Assembly (NCBI GenBank): GCA_023678885.1
Contig: CM042952.1
Span: forward strand, 33,599,736 to 33,663,735
Direction: 5' to 3'
DNA from: Pogostemon cablin
Lineage: Eukaryota > Streptophyta > Magnoliopsida > Lamiales > Lamiaceae
DNA length: 64,000 bases
Made by a program: the position numbers and the translations under genes
The notes under the pieces: generated by a model
What the model was told of the DNA's origin: nothing
The model's input: the letters and a program-made list of their open reading frames with translations, nothing else
Databases searched by the model: none
Part shown: piece after piece, positions 1 through 12,596 of the stretch
Layout of the letters: the number at the start of each line of letters is the position of its first letter
Numbering within the stretch: the stretch's first letter is position 1

Positions 1-478
1 TGTAACTTCTGTGATTTGTTTCAACTTAAAACCAGCGTCTCCAGTGTTTGTTTTTTTTTTTTTTTTTTGGAGAATGTTAATGTGAAGTGCTGCTTTTCAG
101 AAAACATTTTGATGATGAATAAGATGGTTTATTTTTATTTTTGTATCGGGTGCCAGAAGTAATTTAGTAGAATTACTATCCGGATGTTATTACTGAGATG
201 AAAAAGAATGCACTAAATGGTGTTCCTAAATAGAATGCACTAAATGATAGTACATATCATTCGTACCCAATATGGATCAAATGGAGTCTAAGTTATCAAT
301 TATCAGTGGTTTATTATTGTTATTGAGTAAGATTTCATCTTGTAGTGTTACTATTTGCGCTGCACCATTCAATAGTTTAAGAAGCAGAGGCATAAATAAC
401 TTAGATGAAAAAACAAACTTAAATGTTTTCAATGGAACATTATGTATAATTTAGCTTTTATTTATGGTTATTCTGTAG
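1..478 (+). other. intron of the OM64-like gene
   Basis: Sequence upstream of the first visible exon. It contains a T-run at about 51-68 and no reading frame matching the family. The acceptor AG is at 477-478. Confidence 0.6.
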
Positions 479-3400
479 CATTGATGTAAAAGGCTATGTG
501 ACTGGATATGGAAGTACAGACTGGAAGAAATCACATGACGCAGCGGAGAAAACGGCTATAGTGGTGACAGCAATGCTAAGGAATGGGGCTGCCTGTGTGG
601 GCAAGACCATCATGGATGAGCTTGGTTTTGGGTATTCCCTTCTGAATTTTGTTTAACGTTTTTAAGTACAAAATGATCTTATTTAATGTGAAAGAAAGAC
701 ATTAAGGAGAAATGCAATGGCTATCTTGACAGGATATTAGGGGAAAATAAAAATTATGGAACACCAACGAACCCAGAAAATCCATCTTATGTTCCAGGTG
801 GTTCATCTAGTGGATCAGCTGTGGCTGTTGCAAGTCACCTTGTAGATTTTGCTCTAGGTATGATCTTTTATTTTTCCTTTCATTTTATAATTTTTGAGAT
901 TGCTAAAACTTTGTGTTGCTGTTATTTATAGAATGTTGTTTAGTTAATTATTTTGGTTATGTTTCTTATTAAGATGAGTGTATGCACGTTTCTTACAAGA
1001 CAATAACGTGTTACAAGAAAGTCAAACAAGTTAGTTATAGCATTCACACTTTCAATAATTTCAGAAATATTTTTGGATTGCTGTTTCATTGTTATGAATC
1101 TTATATTGTTAGTGTGCTACTTATGTTTTAGATTGTGTTTGGATATCATCATATCATGGAGCTTCATTTATTTCCTATTGCAGAGAAAATAGGCCATTGT
1201 TCCCTTAAAGATGTGCGTTGCACTATTACGTTGCCCACTTACTCTTTATGATTAGTTCTACATTTAATCTAGTGTACTGGTAATGTAGGTATGGATACAG
1301 TTGGTTGCATAAGAGTGCCTGCAGCATTTTGTGGCATTGTTTCATACAGACCGTCTCATGGTGCTGTATCTACTATTGGTGTTTCGCCAAACTCTCAAAG
1401 TTTAGATGCTGTTGGTATGGAATCCATCCCTGCTCAAACTACTTACCCCTTGCATCATTATATTCTGTTTCTGTTTTGATCATGATACACCCAATCATGA
1501 TTTTAAAGGGTGTTTTTAAATTTTAACTTTTAACTCTATAAAATCTTTGGTAATACCAGTGAATTTTCTGCTCGTCAATGATGTTTAGTAACGATATCAT
1601 AACTGGTTCAGGAATTTTGGCATCTGATCCATCTGTTTTGCATCGTGTGGGGCATGTTCTACTTCAGTTAAATCCACTTGAGCCGAAGAGGACTAGGCGC
1701 TTAATTATAGCTGATGACCTGTTCCAGCTTTCTAAGGTTCCCATGCAGATGACTGTTCATGTTGTAAAGAAAGCAGTAGAAAAGTTATCTGGTTGTAAGT
1801 TCAGGTTTTCATTGGTCTAATGCGGCATTGCTTCATTTTCTACTTTTTGGATAAATAAATTGCACAGTAGAGTTTCAATATCTATTTCAAGTATCACCGA
1901 ACGGAATTTCCATTTTTGGTGATAAATTAATGATTGAATTTTAAGTATCTCACTGTTCTTATGTTTTGAATATCCAGATCAGGCTCCTAAGCATTTAAGT
2001 TTGGGGCAGTACATTGCTTCAAACGTACCAAGCCTAAAAAGATTTTGTGAAGAACCAACCAACCAGCAAAACGGCGTCTCTACATTAAAGACACTTTCTG
2101 CTGTAATGCTTTTACTGCAGAGGTATTTCTTAAATGCAACATCTTATTATATCAATTTTAACTCTTGGAGGAAGATAATAATATCCTGCCATACCTTGCT
2201 GTCACTTTTTGATACCTTGAGCTATCTGTATGAAACTAATAGTTGCAGTTTATCATTTTAGAATTTCGAATTTTTTTGAAAGTGAAGCCAAGGGGACTAA
2301 AGTTGGCCTTGTTTATAGTTGTCCTGTTGATTCTTCTATCTGTCTCATATGCTTATCAGGTATGAGTTCAAAACAAATCATGAGGAATGGATTAAATCAG
2401 TCAAACCTAAATTAGGTCCTGATGTCTCAAATCGTGTTTTGGCTGCAATAAATACTACACAGGAGAATGCCAAAAGTCTATATAGAGTCAGAATGGAAAT
2501 GCGGACGGCTGTAAAAAATTTGTTAAAGGTACTCTGTTCATCCAGCTGATCAATTGTACATCTTTCAGGTGCTGGCAAATGTATGAAGAATGTGGGAGAA
2601 TTGTTGGAATTTTGAATAAAATTGTAGCATTATTTATTCATTCTGATTTCTTGATTCAAAATTTCTAGAGAAAACGGGTTCAGTTGTTAGTTGGTCCAGA
2701 TCCGAGCAGTGATATATCCACTAACTCGAAATCCAGTAGGATGAGTTGAACAGCTTAGTTGTCCAGAAGATAAGGAAATATTCATATGTTCTCCTTTCAC
2801 TATCTTGAGCATAAATTTTCATTTGAATTTGGAGGGTGCATCATAAAATGATTTTAGTTGATGGATGACAACAATATGTTTTGCCACTGTTTGGTAGACA
2901 TGCCCCTATCATGTGACCATTTGATATTTATTCCAACTTTCTTTACCTATTAACCACTGGTGTATGATTACATACATGGATGTCAATAAGACTTGTGACA
3001 TATAGATAATGCTTTATCTTAATAAAATGATAGAAAAAGCAATCTTACGAAAAAAAAATCTGAAACTTTTGTCATATTCTGGACCTCTGGTTCTAATGGA
3101 ATTGGGTTCTGGAGTTAGAAGATCTTGGTTTAAAGAGATATCAGAACGTGAACTTACAGATTAATGTAAAGCACAAACAACACTTTCGGGGCTTATATTG
3201 GTACCGGATATGCAATCATGTTCTTTGAAGTTATTTCATTGGGTCTAACTGTTTGGTTGATTTTCACAGGATGGTGGGATATTAGTAATTCCTACAGTAG
3301 CTGATCCTCCTCCCAAGCTGAACTCAAGTAAAAGCCTTCCAATGGAGTTCTATGATAGAATTTATTCTTTGTTAAGCATTGCAAGCATGTCTGGTGGTTG

Positions 3401-5723
3401 TCAGGTAATTCTTGTCTTGAGGTTTCAAATGCTTCTTACAGACCTTTCCCATGTATCATTTCTTTTGCAACATAGTTTTAATACACACACATACCCACAT
3501 ATATTAATAAATTTATTTATTTATGTATTTTATCTATGCCTCTTTCTCTCTTCCAATATGATATTTTTTTGTTTTCTGGTGTTCAGGTCTCTGTTCCAGT
3601 CGGCAGATATGATGACTCTCCAATTTCTGTATCATTTATAGCAGATCATGGAGCTGATAAATTCCTACTTGATACTGTCTTGGATATGCATTCTTCTCTT
3701 CAAGAAGAAGTTGGTGCTATGTCTAGTTCCATACAATTGCCAGATATCAACAGCGACATGGATGCTGCGGAGCTTCTAAAAGAAAAGGTAGATTCTCTTA
3801 AAAATGATAGTTTTCAGATTCATGTGATGAGAGGTTAATTCATTTGACTTGGTAGCCTAAAAATCAGAATGACCTCTTTTTACACATTTTATTCGTCGAC
3901 CATCAACTTTAGTCTTCAGATATTTATACTGTTTCTCATGCAACTCAATAGTATCATTCTCCAACAAACAAACCTGGTAAATGTTACATTATCATACGTT
4001 CCCTTGTGCATCTTTCAAATACTCCCTCCGGCCACTTAGAAGGTAATCGTTTGCTTTCTACGCGTAGATTAAGGAGTATTATTATTATATGTGTAGTGGG
4101 TAGTTGTATTAGAGGGAAGTGGTGGGCCATGTGTTGTACCTTTTTACTAAATAGGGAATATGGATACCTTTGAAATGGACGCCCAAAATGGTAAAATGGA
4201 TACCTTGTAAGTGGCCGGAGGAAGTAAAATAATTAAATTAAATAAATGCACTTCTTTAGAGAGCTTAAAAGTAGAGATATTAATGATTAAAATAGGCAAA
4301 TAGCAAGACCTATGTTTTCTTCTACCTTGTAAGGGTGATCTTGATGGGTAGGATCTCCAGCTTAAATAGCAAAACCTATGTTTTCTATCCTAACTTACTC
4401 TTTTGGTTTTTACATGATTGCAATATCAAAAGACAATTTTCTGGTTTACGGGATTCATGCTTTAATGTTTAAACATTAATTTCCTATTTACATGCTCTTA
4501 TGCAGGGAAATGCTGCTTTTAAAGGAAAGCAGTGGAATAAGGCCTTGATTTACTACACAGAAGCAATAAACTTGAATGAAACAAATGCTAATTTCTTCTG
4601 CAATCGAGCAGCTGCCTACTTGGAGCTGGGATGGTTTGATTCATCTTATTCTTCTTGTACAATAGTTTGTGTGTAGCATTTGTTATAAGAGTTCTCTTTA
4701 TAAATTTGTCTTAACAGTTTCCGACAAGCTGAAGAAGATTGCAGTAAAGCAATGTCTCTGGATAAGAAGGTGAGGGGTGCTTGGTCTTTTTAACTTTCTT
4801 TAATTTTCTGACTTATTCTATATAGTTAATCAGGTCATTTTTCCATGTCTCACGTTACTTAAGAAGTTATTCACATTTCTTCCTGTATTTATTTCCTTTT
4901 ATTTATTGCCATATGAAACTGGCATGGATAATCATGTTAACAAAGCTTAATAAACAAATTCTTTTTCTGGCTGCAGAATGTAAAGGCCTATCTAAGACGA
5001 GGAACAGCTAGAGAATCACTGCTTTTGTACAGGGAGGCTCTTCAAGGTTGGCCACCACTTGCAACACATTATTACTGCACATGATATGCATCTATATTTT
5101 TTATATTTAACATATAAGAAGAAAACTTATCTAAATCATATTGATGTTTACTTTTTTTAGTACATAAATAATCGCATAGCTAGTTTTCTTTTCTTTTTTG
5201 GTTTTGTATAAAAATAATTTAAGATGATTATTGTTAAATTTGGAGAATGAAATCTGGGCGTATTAAGTTAAGACTTCAATATAGGCGGAATAGTGTTTGA
5301 TATTGGATTTCTGATAAATACTTGGTTCTTAATTGGTTTACCAGAAAATAGACACGGTGATGAATAATCTATATGGCCTTGTAAATCAATTCAAACGAGG
5401 CATATTAGGGGTGTAAATAATCTGTTTGGAAGACGTTAGAAGGTTTCAGAATTTTTGTCATGCTTGTAACACAAAGTCAATTCAAACATTATCACTAATA
5501 TTCTTGCGTCTTGATATTTCATTATTGAGTTTTTTTTTATTTTTGAGAGTAGATAAACTGATTCTTGTCCACAGTTCACTCCATAGTTTTAATCTATTTG
5601 GTTTACTGACAGCAGAATTCGGGTTTTTTTCTGGCAGATTTCAAACATGCACTTGTTCTCGAACCTCAGAATAAGGCTGCTGGTGTCGCTGAAAAAAGGC
5701 TAAGAAAATTGACTGGTCTTTAG
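479..5723 (+). CDS. OM64: OM64-like outer-membrane TPR receptor, 3' part (12 exons)
   Basis: Amidase-fold protein with C-terminal TPRs, of the Toc64/OM64 family, which docks Hsp90/Hsp70-bound preproteins at the mitochondrial (OM64) or plastid (Toc64) outer membrane. Visible exons: 479-631, 733-857, 1289-1414, 1612-1794, 1978-2122, 2360-2528, 3270-3404, 3587-3787, 4506-4633, 4718-4769, 4977-5046, 5638-5723. All phases join and give 523 residues ending KRLRKLTGL. The family is about 600 residues, so the first exon with the membrane anchor and amidase lysine lies upstream of the window. Seen: amidase-like GGSSSGSAVAVA, then DTVGCIRVPAAFCG where active amidases have Ser in place of this Cys. The TPR block starts at KEKGNAAFKGKQWNKA. 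Wording such as YEFKTNHEEW and KGKQWNKA fits the mitochondrial OM64 branch better than plastid Toc64; that choice is inference. An AATAAA lies at 5772. A Stowaway MITE sits in the intron before the TPR exons. Confidence 0.9.
4022..4224. mobile_element. Stowaway-type MITE in OM64 intron
   Basis: Terminal inverted repeats CTCCCTCCGGCCACTTA / TAAGTGGCCGGAGGAAG, flanked by TA (4020-4021 and 4225-4226). The length of about 200 bp and the TA duplication are typical of Tc1/mariner-derived Stowaway MITEs. It lies wholly within the intron between exons 3587-3787 and 4506-4633. Confidence 0.85.
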
Positions 5724-6988
5724 AAGTTGGTTATCTGATTATTGGTTGTAATATTAAATGTTAGAATATTGAATAAAGAAGTAATTTGTACAAAATAATT
5801 CAACTCAAGGGTTGTAATTTTGAGGTGTATATAAAACGTAAATTACCTGCCAGCTACTACAACCTATTCAGAGGGAATCCCCGCTCTATTTCTGTGCGAA
5901 GGTATGTTAATGAGGCAGATATCTCACTGTTTTTGTACCCTTATCCTTTGTCTTCTACTGCTCCATCATATTTTTATCTAGTTATTACTGATTTTTTATC
6001 ATTCTGTATTTATGTATATTTCTCAGTATATATAGTTTCTGTTTGTCATTATTTTACTTCTTTGGGGTTTCTATTTGCCATTCTTTGGTGCCTTGGCAAG
6101 TGCTACTCTATGTCTTACTTTTGTGAAAACAACATTTCTTATTCTTTTATGGCATTATTGTGAAAACTAGGTAGTAATGATTTGTTCCTTATGAGGAGTT
6201 ACTCTCGTGTGAATTGGGTTTACTGTATAAATTATGTGGTCTTCTTTTAATTTAAACCCTAGCAATACTTAAGGTATAATATGATTGGAAGGGGGATCAT
6301 AGTGTTTACATCGTGAACCCGGTTTACACAAGTGTTTGCCCTTTCTAAGATAGAGACCTGTATGTCAAGGGTTTGACAGATCCCACACCTGATCTACTTC
6401 TCAATTCTAAAATCAAGCCTTTACCTATGCCATGCTCAAATGTAGCAAGTCAATACATTTAGTTCTCCAGACTCACCCCCTTTAATTGCTGTTGTTTTAC
6501 CAAGTTATTTCTTCTGCAAAGAGCTCTCTCAACAAATTAACTCTAATCAAAATTTGATACTATAATCATAAATATGTATAATTATTGAATGGCATGGTCC
6601 TAGGAAGACTATATATCTGCTCCAAAGAACTGACCAATATCCATCTTTAGTGATGTGCTCTGGATTTTGGACCTGTTCAACCTGGATCCTATGCTAATGG
6701 GATAAGAACATAACTTTTGCATTAGAAAAGAGCCTGTCAAGGCTGTACATGTTTCAAAGGTAAGACCACCATCAACTTGGGTGCTCTAGAAAGACAGACA
6801 TTGAAAGGTTGAAATTTACTTTTTATTCAGGCAAACGAACAAAATACTTGAATACGCTTATTGAGCGGTTAATCTTTTGCTGAGAAATTTGCACCAGCTC
6901 TTGAGCTTTTGCACAATTCTTCCTTTCTCCTTGCCCCTCTAATGATAATTATAGTTCATCTTTTTTGACATGATCTCTCACAGTTTGT
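5724..6988. other. intergenic between two converging genes
   Basis: Region between the 3' ends of OM64 (+) and the metacaspase (-). Apart from the AATAAA at 5772 I see no gene, repeat or transposon end. Short open frames here, such as 5786-6163, have no family likeness and AT-rich composition. Confidence 0.6.
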
Positions 6989-8557
6989 TTAGAGCTTGAA
7001 CTCAGTGTTGATGTCAAACACCTCTGATGTTGACAACAGAGGGTCCTGTGAATATATTCTTAAAATTTGTCAGAATAATGATTCCTAGTTCTAGCAGGAT
7101 ATTACATAAATAATCAAGAAGATTGAATTTGATTAATTGGTGGAATAAATTTCAGTTTAGTTGCATATTATTGTCCATAAAAGATTAACTTTTATTACTA
7201 AGTGTGACATACAAAACAGACAAAGCTCAATGGGACACTGAGATAAAACCTGTAAGATCTTGCGCTGGAAAACTCTCCTGAATCCACCACGAACGCATCC
7301 TACATTATCGTCTTTCTTGAGAGAGTGATGCATATGATCAAGTATCTCTCTGTAGCTTATCTTTCTTTTGTTCATGATTGCTCCTTTTACTGCTCTTATG
7401 AATGTGCACGTCATTGCACCTGTCGTATCTGCTGAGAAAGCCTGCAAAGAGAAGCTGGTAAGAAAGACATGATTTATGCATTTTGATGCATGCTCAAATT
7501 AGAACATCAGAGATATCTTATTGTTTTGATGAAACATTTGTATCTTGACGTGCAGTTATGAATATGTATTATGTGTACTCTTGCAATATAGATTGAAATA
7601 ACGAAACTACTAGGGAGAGAAGATAGGAAAGAACATAAGTATCACTTACTGTTGTGTCTGCAGCAAGTTGATAATCTTCGTAGGCACTAATGCAGATGGC
7701 GATTCCACCACTTGTACCCTTGGAATCATTGCCATTTGGAGGACAGTTGTTATCCCATTCCTTCCTGATAAATATCCATCCAAATGAATGCTGCATGAAT
7801 GAAATGGATTCTCATGCTAAATATCTGATGATTGAGAGAGAGATATGATCCACTTACGTGGTTCTGTTGTAGACGAATGGCAAGTCAAGAACAGTACCAC
7901 TGTGACAAGAATCAACAATGGCATGAAGTTTGACGCCTTGGATCAGTGGTCGAACTAATGTTTGATTTATGTAGTTGTCGAGGATCATTCCATTTGTCTG
8001 GAAATCAACTGGACAGATTGTTTCATCAAATCCATCTATCTCATCCCCATGCAAACCACGTTGTCTCATGCCATGACCAGAGAAGTAAAACAGCAGCGAG
8101 TCCCTAGGTTTAGTTCCCCTCATCAGCCACTGCAAACCATCTTCTATGTTCTTCTTCGTTGGCGGTGGGTAATCTTCGTTTTCTGTTAGGATTAGTTTTA
8201 GGTGATATTTATGTTTATATTCATAGGAGACTAACATGAATATATACTTGATTGGAGGGTCTTCTTGATAATAGTAAAAACATGGGTACCTGCAAGAATG
8301 AGAATAGAATTAATAGGAAAATGGAACTGATGAAGCAGTAATTCTTTCATGTTCTTCATATCATGTATAGTTCCCTTGAGCTCGAACTTCTGCTTCTTGT
8401 AACTGATACAGCAGAGGAGCGCTCGTTTTCCATTTGGAGTTGGTTTTGAGGTAATTGAAGAAGCTGATAAACTTGCACTTCTGCTATTGCCTGAGTCTCT
8501 TTGTCTACGATACCAGAATCCCATTTCTTCTGTCTTTCTTCTCGAATCTTTGTCCAT
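6989..8557 (-). CDS. type I metacaspase without zinc finger (5 exons)
   Basis: Cysteine protease cleaving after Arg/Lys, a family tied to plant cell death and protein quality control. Exons in gene order: 8557-8290, 8182-7858, 7764-7650, 7441-7250, 7045-6989. Phases join to 318 residues ending FKL. The p20 domain runs about 44-198 with catalytic His126 in YFSGHG and Cys182 in DSCHSGT. The p10-like part has SAYEDYQLAADT and ends DPLLSTSEVFDINTEFKL, the usual C-terminus. The last 57-bp exon is easily missed, because exon 4 reads on into an intron frame. Exon 3 starts at the acceptor TTTATCAG at 7765-7772, the only choice that keeps frame. The N-terminus is only about 43 residues, lacking the LSD1-type CxxC zinc finger and proline-rich prodomain of AtMC1-like proteins. 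RALLCC replaces the commoner RALLCG. Confidence 0.88.
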
Positions 8558-9427
8558 CTGGGTAATTGTCTTTCTAGTTTATAGTTGGTGGTAATGTTGT
8601 CTGCTGACGATCTGTTTGAGTGATTGCTCAGTTTTGCAATCAGAAAAGCCTCCAACAGGATTGTCAACAATGTGTTCCAATAAAGATTCTGATTTAAGAT
8701 CAATTGTTTTTAATAAGATTATGGTTCTTGAAAAGATAAAGCAAGGAAAGATTAATGGAATATGATACTGAGTCTTGATATGACTCCTTTAAAGTTCAGG
8801 AGCCCCATCCTCTATACTTTTAATGAATCATTAATAAATAGCTTATGTGCAACTTTTATTTTTGTTATTGTGAGAATTATATTATTGAGTAATCTTACAG
8901 ACTAATTAATGTTGTTTTATCTTTCAAGAAATGGAGGGATCATATGCCTATCTTTGGTATCGGTAGTGATTCTTTGAAGGAAATTTCGTAGTGTTTTATT
9001 TGACAAGAAATCATGGATTACTTAATTTGCATGTAGGATGGCTTTGGTAAGAAGAAACGGATATTTGAGCAACGACAAATTTCAGTGGTGAAAAGAATTT
9101 GCATAATATGGAATAATGAATTGTGTGAAACCCTTTACAAGATTCTTCGTATTGGAAAAACAGCAAGCCAAAGTTGATATGCATATGCCCAACCTTTAAA
9201 TTTAGGCCTTTCAACAATTTATTCCACATGGCGGCTCCTTCGGTCAGCAGTATGTTGATCATCCATCAACTTCATTTACAAAATTCAAGTGTTTTATAGG
9301 GCGACAATGAAAAGTTCCTATGTTCCAAAGCACCTCTATATACATAGCAAATAAAATTAATGATGAAAAATGTACAGAGGAATGAGGATAAATGAGTAAA
9401 TTACATGGGTCATAAACCTAAGTCTGT
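8558..9427. other. metacaspase promoter side / LDL1 3' side
   Basis: Upstream of the metacaspase start and downstream of the LDL1 stop; both genes point left. No further gene is recognisable. A minus-strand frame at 8356-8703 overlaps metacaspase exon 1 in another frame and looks like a shadow. Confidence 0.5.
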
Positions 9428-11839
9428 CTATTTTGAAGCCAATTTCACAAATTTGATTCTGGTGATGAGAGACTCTGCAGCATCACACAAGCTGTTAACT
9501 CCCACCAATTTCACCCTGGTTAACATCTCCATCCTCTCAACCTCCTCGCCATCTTGTAGCTCCATCGCCTGCTTCCTCCGAATCAACCCATATAGATGCA
9601 TCGCATCACACTCTGATCTCTCACTCCTTACTGCAACTCGTAACAAGGCATTCGATTCCCCATCCGTGGACTCCGGATCATACAAAAGAGAGAAGCAACC
9701 AAATGCAAGATCAGGGGTCTCAAATAGAGTATCCACATCATCACTTCCATGAGTTGTACTACTCATTTTGGCAGAGTGAGCCACTGATCTCCTAGCCACC
9801 CTCATTATATGAGCTGCCTCCCGCATCCCACTGAGCAGAGCCCCATGCATTGTAGCCGGATATTGCTTGCTAGTCGCTTCTCCAGCAAAAAATACTCGGT
9901 CTGCAACGTTCTCTGCAAGAATATCATAATCATCTCCTGAGGCACCAATTGCTACGTAGGAATATGATCCATAGGAGAACTGATCCTGACCCCAACGAGT
10001 ACAAACAGCTTGCACAGGATCAGGAACTGCAATCCCTTTTGGGCTGAAAATACCCTTCAAAATTTCCAAAACCCGCATTACAGATTCAACAGGAGACATC
10101 TTTTCAAACTTAACCGCTGCTTCTCCGGCGACAAGGGCAATCAGGAGTGGTCCACCAGCTACAGCACAATAACTGTAAAAGAGAAAGAATTCCCCTCTCA
10201 TATCAGGGTCCTCTGTCAAATGCCCAAACGTATCAATTTCTCCACCCCAAAAATCATATGGGAACAAAATAGCAACTTTATTTAACAGCCCAAAACCTAA
10301 TCTATCGATTGCTTCCCTTTTGCGCTGAGGAAGCTCTGGAACAAACTCAATTGCTCCACGTTTAAGCACCCCTAATGGGACTGTACAGAGCACCATATCA
10401 CTCTGATACTCTTGCCCTCCAGCATACACCATAACTCCGTCACTTCCATATCTCACACTCTCCACTGGATGGTTATAAAAAATCGGAAGATCTTCTGCTA
10501 AAGCTCGAACGAGCCTCTCATTCCCACCAGGTATAAAACAATGATCCCCGCCCATTTCATAAGGATCATCCTGATCCCAGAAAGCCATGGATAAATTTGA
10601 TAACAATGTTGCATTAGCATACTCAAGATTCGCCAAATGCCAATCTAATAGCATTCGCTCCAATGGTTCCTCAGCAACTTTGTACACACGCCTAAACGCC
10701 TCCAAAGCTGTTCCTAGTGAAATGTCAACATTCCTAATCTCCTCCATGATCCCTTGCCTGAGCTTACAGACTCGATCCAGCAATTTATTGAACGAACTTT
10801 CTACTTTTGAGTCGACCTCAGAATTCACTATTCTGCCATCAGGTAAGTATAAGGGACAAATATCTCTAACCTTATGAAGGGGTAGTCCGAGTTGCCGAGC
10901 CAAAACCCCCAAAGGGTTGCCATTGATTCCAGTTAATACACTCCCACCCAAATCCGCCGCCCCAACAACACCACCGGCGCTTCCGCTCATTTTCTTGGTC
11001 CGAACTCTGCCTCCAGGCCTGGTCCGGCCCTCAAGAACAACAACCTTGAATCCAAGAAAAATCAACTGTCTAGCAGCCACTAAACCCGAAATGCCAGCAC
11101 CTAAAACAATCACACTTCCCTGAGGCGTTTCCACACACGAATTAGCTTTTACTTCCTTGATAGCAGGGGCAACACCAAAATTTATGTATCCATGGTGGAG
11201 AAGGAAACTGTAGGCGGAGTTTACGAGATTTTTATGTTCGGCGCGAATGGATTCCAGGACATGGTCCCTGGTGAGCCAAACAGCCACGTTTGAGCGCCAC
11301 CGAGCGAGAATGTGGTTGCGAACGATGATGTAGTTAGCCTGCTCTGTATCCCCTATTCGGGAGACGACATTCGCTTCAATTTCTTCCTCCGTGAGGGAAT
11401 CGACTGGAAATCCGACGGAGATTGCAATTAGGGCTTCGATGTCGACTTCTTTTGAGAGGTCGGACGGACCTCTACGCTTGCGAAAATAGCCTGTCAGGGC
11501 GTTGTCAAGGTCATCGTCGGCGTCTGGGGCGGCGGCAGGCTTGGCATGGGGACGAAGAAGACGAAGACGCGAAGCGGTGGTCGAGATCATATCGGTATAG
11601 ATTCTCTTGCGGCGGCGTCTTCGCTTGCGTTGTTGCGGTGGGACACCGGGTTCGGCGCTTAAATTGTCAATCTCCACGGGTTGATTGGTGGAGTCATTGA
11701 TTTCCATGGGTCCAGAACTGGACTTTGGATCGGTGATGTAGGTATCGGGATCCGGTGTCATGTGTGTTTCAGTGGAGGTAAGGATGACGTCGTTGGCATC
11801 CGGTGGAGTAGCCTCCGGCTGCGGCGTGGTTGTTTCCAT
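9428..11839 (-). CDS. LDL1: LSD1-like histone H3K4 demethylase, intronless
   Basis: Flavin-dependent lysine-specific histone demethylase homolog. LDL1/FLD-class enzymes remove H3K4 methyl groups in the nucleus and promote flowering by repressing FLC-type loci. One uninterrupted frame of 803 residues. Order: acidic/Pro-rich N-terminus; basic NLS RKRRRRRKRI at 71-80; SWIRM domain about 134-225; amine-oxidase domain from about 241 with the FAD dinucleotide motif VLGAGISG at 245-252 and EGRTRPGGRVR at 270-280; later GLLNKV, carrying the conserved FAD-adjacent lysine, and GEATSKQYPATMHGAL near the end of the oxidase fold. Being intronless and about 800 residues matches Arabidopsis LDL1 (844) rather than intron-bearing FLD, and the sequence reads closest to LDL1. 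The first ATG at 11839 is used because the N-terminal tail starts there in frame. Confidence 0.93.
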   Translation of the reverse strand: METTTPQPEATPPDANDVILTSTETHMTPDPDTYITDPKSSSGPMEINDSTNQPVEIDNLSAEPGVPPQQRKRRRRRKRIYTDMISTTASRLRLLRPHAKPAAAPDADDDLDNALTGYFRKRRGPSDLSKEVDIEALIAISVGFPVDSLTEEEIEANVVSRIGDTEQANYIIVRNHILARWRSNVAVWLTRDHVLESIRAEHKNLVNSAYSFLLHHGYINFGVAPAIKEVKANSCVETPQGSVIVLGAGISGLVAARQLIFLGFKVVVLEGRTRPGGRVRTKKMSGSAGGVVGAADLGGSVLTGINGNPLGVLARQLGLPLHKVRDICPLYLPDGRIVNSEVDSKVESSFNKLLDRVCKLRQGIMEEIRNVDISLGTALEAFRRVYKVAEEPLERMLLDWHLANLEYANATLLSNLSMAFWDQDDPYEMGGDHCFIPGGNERLVRALAEDLPIFYNHPVESVRYGSDGVMVYAGGQEYQSDMVLCTVPLGVLKRGAIEFVPELPQRKREAIDRLGFGLLNKVAILFPYDFWGGEIDTFGHLTEDPDMRGEFFLFYSYCAVAGGPLLIALVAGEAAVKFEKMSPVESVMRVLEILKGIFSPKGIAVPDPVQAVCTRWGQDQFSYGSYSYVAIGASGDDYDILAENVADRVFFAGEATSKQYPATMHGALLSGMREAAHIMRVARRSVAHSAKMSSTTHGSDDVDTLFETPDLAFGCFSLLYDPESTDGESNALLRVAVRSERSECDAMHLYGLIRRKQAMELQDGEEVERMEMLTRVKLVGVNSLCDAAESLITRIKFVKLASK

Positions 11840-12144
11840 TGGTGAAAGTCGTGGAGGTGAACGTGACCGGAACTAGGGTTTTAGCGCGGCCCAGGCTCTG
11901 TCACTCCCTTCGTTTTTTTTTTTTTTTACCGGTTTAGTTATTGAATTTGCATATTAAAATTAATTAATTAATAAAATAAAAACACCTAATAATGAAAATA
12001 TTTTATTTGAATGCAAAATAAAAACACCTAATAATGAAAATATTTTAATTGAATGTATACCTAATTTATGAGTCACTAATTGCATCAATATAATCTTTAC
12101 CAATAAATAAAATAATAGAATTAATGTATATTAGAAAAAAATTA
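11840..12144. other. LDL1 upstream region
   Basis: AT-rich sequence upstream of LDL1. A T-run lies at about 11911-11926. A stretch near 11960-12055 contains a repeated segment (AAAATAAAAACACCTAATAA, seen twice about 45 bp apart). No gene seen. Confidence 0.5.
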
Positions 12145-12497
12145 TGGAAAATATTAGAATTTATTCTCGACCAATTCCAAATTTAATCTTTTTTCATATG
12201 TAACTTTTCATTTTAGTCTTTTTTGTTGAAATTTAATCTTTTTCTCAAAATTAGCCTATTTTTTTCTCCAAATTTAATCTTTTAAGTTAAAAAAATATCT
12301 AGATTTAATTAAAAAAATATATAAAATTTGAATTAAAAGTGAATAAAAAATTATCTATTTTTTTAAAAAAATAGTTCAAAATTGGACAAACATGATTAAA
12401 ATTGAACAAGAAATGACCAAAATCAAGAATTGCAATAAAAAGAAGACATAATATTAAAATCAGTTATATATAGGGAACTAATTTTGATATTTTTCCC
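12145..12497. mobile_element. degenerate palindromic MULE-like MITE
   Basis: The ends read TGGAAAATATTAGAATTTAT and, reversed, GGGAAAAATATCAAAATTAG. Internal AATTTAATCTTTTTT / GGACAAA-type blocks resemble the better-kept palindromic element at 30837-31211. Possible 9-bp target copies (AAAAAATTA / AAAAACTAC) agree only partly, so the boundaries are uncertain. Confidence 0.45.
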
Positions 12498-12596
12498 AAA
12501 AACTACCCCCACCACATTTAAGACTATAAATTTTGGATGTACTCTGAATCATCCTAAATTAAATAAGCAAAATAAAATGAGTGGTGGAATATCTTA

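Noticed and set aside
7157..7250. Metacaspase C-terminus as the read-through of exon 4 (ending LLWTIICN)
   Set aside because: It does not match the family end, whereas splicing to 7045-6989 gives the conserved DPLLSTSEVFD...FKL ending in frame.
8356..8703. 115-residue minus-strand frame at the metacaspase 5' end
   Set aside because: Different frame over exon 1; no zinc-finger cysteines and no likeness to metacaspase prodomains.
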